From the NCBI GenBank assembly GCA_960531495.1, contig OY482846.1, forward strand, positions 33,005,317-33,069,316: a stretch of 64,000 nt of DNA, written 5' to 3'. The DNA comes from Zeus faber (Eukaryota; Chordata; Actinopteri; Zeiformes; Zeidae). Positions 39,270-64,000 of this stretch are shown here, piece after piece. Each line of letters opens with the position of its first letter. Position 1 is the stretch's first letter. The translations under genes and the position numbers were made by a program. The notes beneath the pieces are model-generated. The model made no database searches. It was given only the letters and a program-made list of their open reading frames with translations, and was not told the DNA's origin.

Positions 39270-39927
39270 TGTATGCTATTTGCAAAGTGTAGCGTGTTTC
39301 CTCAGGGTCAGTACGTTTAAAACTTTGAAATGAACGACTGTATGTGTATGTATGTGACAAATAATCTCTTGAACTTGAACGGAACATTCAAAACGATCAT
39401 TTCTAAAGGTTTCCAAACTGCCAGCTCAACACTGCCATCTAGTGGCAGAGGCTGTCACTGCAGTCATTTATTCTAAGTGAAGGCTCCTTTTCCCAATACC
39501 CATCCATTAAATAGGTTTCATGTAGACACAATCAAAAGGTCACTTACTAATTTATGTCTTGTATGTTATATTATTGTTTCTCACAGTTATTATATGACAC
39601 ATTGCGACTCATCATATGACATGAAGTTCGTTGTGATTTCACGCCTGTGTTAATGTTGTGACTATTTGTACAAAATTGGTGTAGTGAAACCTTTTCACTC
39701 TTAAAAGATTTATATTCCAAAAAATGTAATCCAATGATGTTTTTTTGAGAAATACCTAAACTCTCCCCCCAGACGCCTCCCTGAATGAGGCGGCGCAGAT
39801 CCTGCGGCTGCTGCACATCGAGGAGCTGCGACAGCTGCAGACGCGCATCAACGAGGCCATCGTGGCTGTGCAGGCGGTGGTGGCGGACCCCAAGACGGAC
39901 CACCGGCTGGGGAAGGTTGGCAGGTGA
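33832..39927 (+). CDS. rtraf: RNA transcription, translation and transport factor (RTRAF/hCLE/C14orf166), complete, 8 exons
   Basis: Eight exons splice in frame: 33832-33892, 35083-35207, 36878-36977, 37803-37883, 38261-38349, 38441-38509, 39018-39066 and 39773-39927 (TGA at 39925-39927). Together they total 729 nt, or 242 residues; the human protein has 244. The product starts MFRRKLTALDYHNPNGFDCK, contains VWLEDQKIRHYKIEERGNL, DWLLGLAVRYEYGD, HDDYLLMLK and LDKHILGFDTG, and ends DPKTDHRLGKVGR. All are family hallmarks. RTRAF is a component of the tRNA-ligase complex and of RNA-transport granules, and associates with RNA polymerase II. The least conserved part is exon 4 (CQQLTASKEGDKRGDHL), in the linker that also varies in mammals. 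Every intron has GT-AG ends. AATAAA motifs near 40230 are a plausible polyadenylation site. nid2 is convergent downstream, as in human. Confidence 0.97.
38585..38770 (-). mobile_element. rtraf: Retroposon 3' end in an rtraf intron, antisense
   Basis: GATACTTTATTCATCCCCAG followed by AGGGAAATTGCAGAGTCACA is the reverse complement of the common fish ending GGGATCAATAAAGTATC. It lies in the intron 38510-39017. Confidence 0.65.
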
Positions 39928-40639
39928 AAGAAAGAGGGAGGGAGGGAGGAAGAGAGAGAGAGAGAGGGGGGGAGGGAGCGAGCGAGCGAGGAGGGACTGT
40001 GTTCGATTCGTTTTTGTAATTATTGTTTTTCGCTTTGGTTTTTGAAAAAAAGTTTATTTTTGTGGAACACTTGGCCCATTTTTTTTTTCCTCTGAAAGAA
40101 TGAACCAAAAAAGAGAGGGAAGAAGTCTGAAATCTTTTCCTATTTTTCATTTTTTTCCAAACTAAAACACGGCTTGAAACCAGCCGGAGTGCGGACTTTG
40201 GACGTTATTGTTAAATACATTTAATTCAAAATAAATAAAATGAAAGTCTTGTGTCAAGACAAAATTCCCTGGAATCTATTTTATTTTCATATTTCACGAC
40301 TAAAGGAAACTGATTTGTATACATTTCTCTGGAGATGAACGGTGAAATAGAAGAATGTGTGCTGTGCGGCTCCTGTGTTTTATTACTATGTGATGGATGT
40401 TTGTGGAGTTGCATTTTACACAACTTTCAACTATTCACTGTGTTTTGACTAAACCAAGGCATGAACTCATACTCCTTTAGTTTTAGGAATTTTCAGGATT
40501 TCGCTGTTTGCCGATGGTGGTAATTCATCGAATTAAATGGTAAGTGGGAAGAAAGCTTCAAAGGTTGTTTTTCCACCAAAACAATATGCACTTTTGTGGC
40601 CGGTTTATTTTCCAATTTCTGTACCCTTTAAATCTGGAA

Positions 40640-41800
40640 AATCTGACCCCCGTTGATTGTCCAAATTACAATTCTGAGTAAACTCTAGAGACTGTTGTGC
40701 GTGGAAATCTCAGGAGATCAGCAGTGACAGAAAAACTCAAATCAGCCGGTCCTGTCAACAACAATCATGTCATAGTTGAAAACACTGAGATCACATTTTT
40801 TCCACATTATGGTGGTTGATGTGAACATTAACTGAAGCTGCTGACCAGTATTTGCATGCTTTTATGTAGTGCACTCCTGCCTCATGAATGGCTGATTAGA
40901 TAATTGCATGAATAAGTAGGTGTATAGGTGTTCCTTATAAAGTTCCTGGTGAGTGTATATAGTCAATGCATAACCCGTGTGGGACTATGAACTAATGGGA
41001 CCAACGAAAAAAATCCAGTAAGCGGCAGTTCTAGGTCGAACCTTGAAGCTGATGGGTTACAACAGCAAAAGACCACATGGGTTCCACTTCTGTCAGCCAA
41101 GAACAGAAAGCTGAGGCTGCATTGGGCGCAGGCTCACCAAGACTGGGAAAAAACGTAGCCTGGTCTGATGAATCTCGAGTCCTGTTGAGGCACACAGATG
41201 GTAGGGTCAGAATTTGGCACCAACTGCATGAATCCATTGACCCAACCTTCCTTGTGTCATTAGTCCAGGCTGGTGGCGATGGTGTAATGGTGTGGGGAAG
41301 TTTTTCTTGGTACACTTTGATATTGACTGATACTCATTCTGACTTTAATAACAATCAATCGCCGCTTGAATGCCACAGCCTATTTGGGTATTGTTGCTGA
41401 CAATGTGCATCCCTTCATGGCCACAATTTACCCATCTTCTTGAATCTTGAATGACCTAATGGCTACTTCCAGCACGATAATGCACCAGGTCACAAAGCAA
41501 AAGTCGTCTCAAACTGGTTTCATGAACATGCTAATGAGTTCATTGTTCTTCAGTGGCCTTCCCGGTCACCGGATCTGAATCTAATACAACACCTTCGGGA
41601 TGTGATAGGATGGGAGATTCGCAGCATCAATGTGCAGCTGAGAAATCTGCAGGATCTGGGTGATGCAATCATGTCAACATGGACCAGAATCCCACAGGAA
41701 TGTTTCCAACATCTTGTGGAATTCATGCCAAAATATTTTAGGCTGTTTTGAGAGCAAACTCAGGCCCTTCCTTATTTGTATAGTGTTTTTAATAAAGTGT
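40640..41800 (+). mobile_element. Dead Tc1-like transposon
   Basis: From about 41015 the + strand encodes disrupted Tc1-family transposase: AWSDESR around the first catalytic Asp, FQHDNAPGHKA around the second, and SPDLNLIQHLRD where the catalytic Glu is replaced by Gln (41587-41589). The frame shifts between blocks. The 40.64-40.96 kb segment, ending GTGTTCCTTATAAAG, is probably part of the same element. A (GT)n run follows at 41800-41844. Termini were not delimited. Confidence 0.75.
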
Positions 41801-42295
41801 GCGTGCGTGCGTGCGTGCGTGTGTGTGTGTGTGCGTGCGTGTGTATTCTGTTCTGTCCTTTACCAAAGTATTATGAGACAGGTTTAATGTGCTGTTTTAA
41901 ACTGCTGTTTAAGAACATTCATTCACATGTCTTTAAAGTTTGACCCCGCCGCCAACAGTGGAAACACCTGGAAATGCCCAGCTGTTTCTTAGAAAATGGC
42001 AGCAAAAATAGATTTAAAATATTTGATTTTTTCTTTTTATAACTCATTGTGTCTGATGTGTTGACAGAAACTTACATAATGAAAGTATAACACATTTTTT
42101 AGATTTGTTTTTAAATGGTGAAATCGTTAGGTATTGCTTAATTGCTGAGAACTTGTTCTATAAACATATCAAAGATTGCCTAATATACATTTTTTTCTAA
42201 ATTTCTTAATTTTTTCAAATCCTCATATTGTCTCTTTAAAAAATAGAATGAATAGAGGTGCTTAAAAAAACACAAGTACAGCAACTGTCAAGTCC

Positions 42296-42960
42296 TGAAT
42301 CACATTTTATTGTTATAAATATCACATCTTATAAAAAAGATACAAAGAATTAAAAAATGTAATAGAATTCAAGGAAAAATGAATACTTTTCTTTAAAATA
42401 AATTTAAAATGTAACTTGTATTTGCTCACATGAAAATACAGCTTTCTTTTTTTTTTTTTTTTTTTTTTTAAACTTGTGCAGAGAAATAAACCAGTGATCT
42501 TTAATCTTTTAATCACTAAAATAAACTAAAAATGAAAAGGCCTGGGAGTGAGACGTGGATTCTAACATTTGGCTGCACCATGGAGTCTTTTCTTTAAAAA
42601 ATAAAATATCCCCATGACTGCTAATACTGAGTTCAATTGGAAAGAAAAACAAACTGTTAATAAGTCTCCCCGTGTTGTTGTTCTTTGGCATTACAATTTT
42701 TAAAAATCTCTCATACAGTTTAGATTTCGTTTTGTTATTCCTAAGCTTTAATTGGTAGAAATAAAAATAAAAAAAAACATCCAAAAGCAAATACAGTAAA
42801 AAAAAAACAACTGGCTAAAATGAGGTATAAAACAAATTTACAAGACATTTATTTGTGAGTGATAAAGTTTAAGGCGTTGTTGGTATCCTGGTGAGGTGGT
42901 CCTGGTAACAGGGCGGCCATCTTGCTCCCCAGCGAGAGTAGTGTCTTATTTATTGACTTC
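42296..42960 (-). other. nid2: Probable nid2 3' UTR with poly(A) signals
   Basis: On the minus strand, AATAAA motifs sit at 42949-42954 and 42306-42311. The sequence between is A/T-rich with no coding signal, and holds a T-run at 42446-42469 on the + strand. This is inferred from position only. Confidence 0.35.
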
Positions 42961-43022
42961 CTCTCTCATTATTTCTTCTTGGGAGGGTAGCAGTGCCTGC
43001 TCCCTTTTCCAGGAAGAGAGCC
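42946..43022 (-). CDS. nid2: Candidate nid2 terminal exon (start and frame uncertain)
   Basis: A short coding end followed by poly(A) signals lies here, about 2.4 kb past the penultimate exon. An acceptor TTTTAG at 43023-43028 gives a tail ending REEVNK. An internal acceptor near 43004 would instead give HCYPPKKK with a stop at 42969-42971, closer in style to the short basic end of human NID2 (CPTGRK). Neither can be preferred from sequence alone. Confidence 0.3.
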
Positions 43023-44362
43023 CTAAAATAAAAAGATAAACAAGGAATAGCACCAAAGGGCCCGGTGGTCTCCATCACTGCTACCTCCACTGCTGCGTGC
43101 TCAGTGGCTCCCTGCAAAAAATAAAAAACACCAATCACAGTTTTAGAAATTAAAACACTGGACTCTAACAGCTTTTGGGCTGCCAGGTATGTATCACTGC
43201 AATTCCTCAAAAATCAGTGGACTGAATTGGCAACCCTACAGCACCTATAAGTTCAAAAGTAGTTCAGAATGAGCTGCATTTAAAACAACTATGAGCTTGT
43301 TCCTTGTTTTTATTTTTAATAGTCATGAATACTGAATAAGAAAGATGCATTTGAATAAATTAACTGCAGCTTTTGAGATACTGGAGGGTGGATTTCCCCA
43401 ATTTCACAGGAGCTAGACTAGTTGGTCCCCATTGCAGTCCATTAAAAACGTTTCCCAAACGAATTGGCTCAACACCACCATCTAGTGGCCGAACCCGTCA
43501 CTGCTCCTGTTAAAGTGTGTTAAAGGTTCCCTTTTCTCAAGCCCTGTATCACTAAAAGTTTTCATGCAGACACAATCAAACCTAGTCACCTATTAATTTA
43601 GTTCTTATATGATATAATGACTATTTCTTATAGTTTTTGGATGATATGGTGGTGATTGTCCTATTTCGCATTGTGAATGTCTGTTAATGTTGTGCCTATT
43701 TGTACAATATGGTGCGGTAAGCGTTTTCAACCATATATTCTATTTAGAATTGAAAAGAAGATAATTTTTTACCCAAAAAATTATTATCTTGGCCTTATTG
43801 GACAAGACGTTGATCAGGAACAAGTCTCAGAACACTTTTCAAATGCCATTTGGAAACAGGAAGTGACTAAACATTTCAAAACCGTTGGATCTCCAGTATC
43901 AAAATTTCTGCATGGAGTTTTTCAAACCAAGGCTTAACCTTATTACAATGTGCACACCAAATGTGTTTCTTCCTCAGCTCTGGGTAAAAAGTGTTGTTTG
44001 GAAACTAATGACAGGACGAGCACATCCTGAACAAATCACTACACTTAAACCCAGGGGTGGAGGCGATGGGTTGCCAGTTCTTAAGCCCCTTAACAAACAG
44101 CGTTTCAGCGCTGTCATCAAGGCGGAGGGTTTGTGGGGTGTTCGAGACGTTATTTCAACAATGACGACCTCCAAGGTATTACTTTAGGGATTGGGTTGGT
44201 GTTTAGAGACACTTTGTACTTTAAAAGACACTTTAGAACGTAAAGCCTCAACGTCCAGCTGCTTCATGCACACACTCGAAAAACACATCACGATAAAAAA
44301 AAAGAAAAGTAATGTTCTCAGGAGAGGTCCCAAACAGCTGTGTGATGATGGCTTTTTGGTTT

Positions 44363-44482
44363 TAACACACACACACACACACACCTTTGTGATCATCAGC
44401 TTTGTGATCATTGTTCTGAACACACTAGCTATCTCACCTGTGTGTATGGATGTGTACCAAATACCAAAGAGATCCATTCAAA

Positions 44483-44517
<35 letters not shown>

Positions 44518-44518
44518 C
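44363..44518. repeat. Two (CA)n tracts
   Basis: CA runs at 44363-44382 and about 44480-44517. The 43.2-45.4 kb interval is nid2 intron with no other recognised feature apart from a (CA)n at 45023-45057. Confidence 0.9.
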
Positions 44519-45022
44519 TGTGTAACATCCATGTACACACACACTGGTCTGGAACAGCTGTGTGATGAAATGGGGTGATGAAAATTGACGGCAGCTTTGT
44601 GGGAAGTGGTTTAAACTGCGGTTTGTCTAATGTCCACTAGAGGCAAGATGCAGAAAACCCAGACTCAATGTAAGTCTGCAATGTCTCAATAGAAAAACAA
44701 GGTCAATAAAAAAAAATTTTAGGGTCTCAATATCTACGTTTACTCTTTCTAAAGGGTGGCTTGGTTGTCATTGGGAAAATGATTGTTCCATAAAGAGGAT
44801 ATTAAGGCGTAAACATGAAATATCTGGGTGCGCATTTGCCTCGATTGACAGTCTCAGTCTCTGCCCCGCTACCGGAATTGAGAAATCCCTCTCTCAGTTT
44901 CTGGCCAAGATGGGGATGAGTATAAATTCGAAACTCGAGCATTTAAATCCTCTCCTCAGAAGCCACGGGGTCTATGGATATCTACAGCAGTAAGCTCTGG
45001 CTCCGTCCTGTCGAGATGGTGG

Positions 45023-45060
<38 letters not shown>

Positions 45061-45444
45061 CTGTCACAAGCCCTCCTTCAGGGTTTGAAGTGTTCTGAAG
45101 GCCCCTCCCCTGGCCCCCTCCCCCTCCCGATGAGCTCACACTGTCCCTGAAACAGAGCTGCAGACCTTGACCTTACCGTGTCTGTGTGTGCGTGTGAGTA
45201 GACCATCCATAAGGTGTCCGAAAAAAAACACACTTAATACTGATGTCAACCATGTCAACAGAGCATGAGTAGCAGCAAAACAGAATAGTACGAGTTCTAT
45301 TATTTATCACGGAAATTGATGATTTAATTATCTTTGATGATGGAAATTGATGATTGCTATGTATCGATATCGGATGGGAATTGACTAAAATACCAATACA
45401 TTTATCAATAAAACTCCATCAAACGCGATTAAAAGTCGTCTCAC

Positions 45445-63865
<18,421 letters not shown>

Positions 63866-64000
63866 CTGCAATTATACATATTAAACACATAATACAATAT
63901 ACATATTATGTACTATACAGTAGGCGTGATTAATAGAGTAAATAACACAAACTTAAAATGTATATATATATAGTTAAAAAAAAAAGTATGTATAGCAAAA

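Overview
This is vertebrate nuclear DNA, most likely from a teleost fish. Evidence: short exons with GT-AG introns, abundant CA/GT, GATA and GA microsatellites, fish-type non-LTR retroposon tails, hAT and Tc1 elements and a tRNA-derived SINE. No organelle, bacterial or viral replicon is present. Four recognisable genes and one orphan first exon carry nearly all the coding sequence; most other open frames are tandem repeats or antisense shadows of exons.

Layout: 0-9 kb holds a (GATA/GATG)n tract, a GC-rich retroposon-like block, three + strand exons of fam184a (3881-8868), a 23-bp minisatellite and a small hAT element. 9-22 kb is intron or intergenic sequence with MITEs, plus one signal-peptide first exon under paired CCAAT boxes (11431-11488). 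The intronless phospholamban CDS lies on the minus strand at 22346-22507. 23-33 kb holds minisatellites, fold-back elements, a decayed Ty3/gypsy pol piece and a SINE. 33.8-39.9 kb is the complete eight-exon rtraf gene (+). 40.6-41.8 kb is a dead Tc1 transposase. From about 42.3 kb to the right edge the minus strand carries the 3' two thirds of nidogen-2 (nid2), convergent with rtraf as in human 14q22.

The standout is nid2. Mammalian nidogen-2 has two thyroglobulin type-1 (Tg1) domains. Here I can assemble nine complete Tg1 domains plus half of a tenth, and the array runs off the window. Eight complete copies are a uniform 240-bp, two-exon module (134 + 106 bp) bounded by phase-1 introns, followed by one divergent ancestral-looking domain and then the YWTD beta-propeller. 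Three neighbouring modules are near-identical including their introns (recent tandem duplication). One of these copies was later hit by a hAT element, whose empty site is preserved in the sister copies. Another module matches them only within an exon, suggesting gene conversion.

fam184a and pln are neighbours on human 6q22, rtraf and nid2 on human 14q22; here the two pairs are joined. The 5' parts of fam184a and nid2 lie outside the window, and the last exons of fam184a and nid2 are not securely located.
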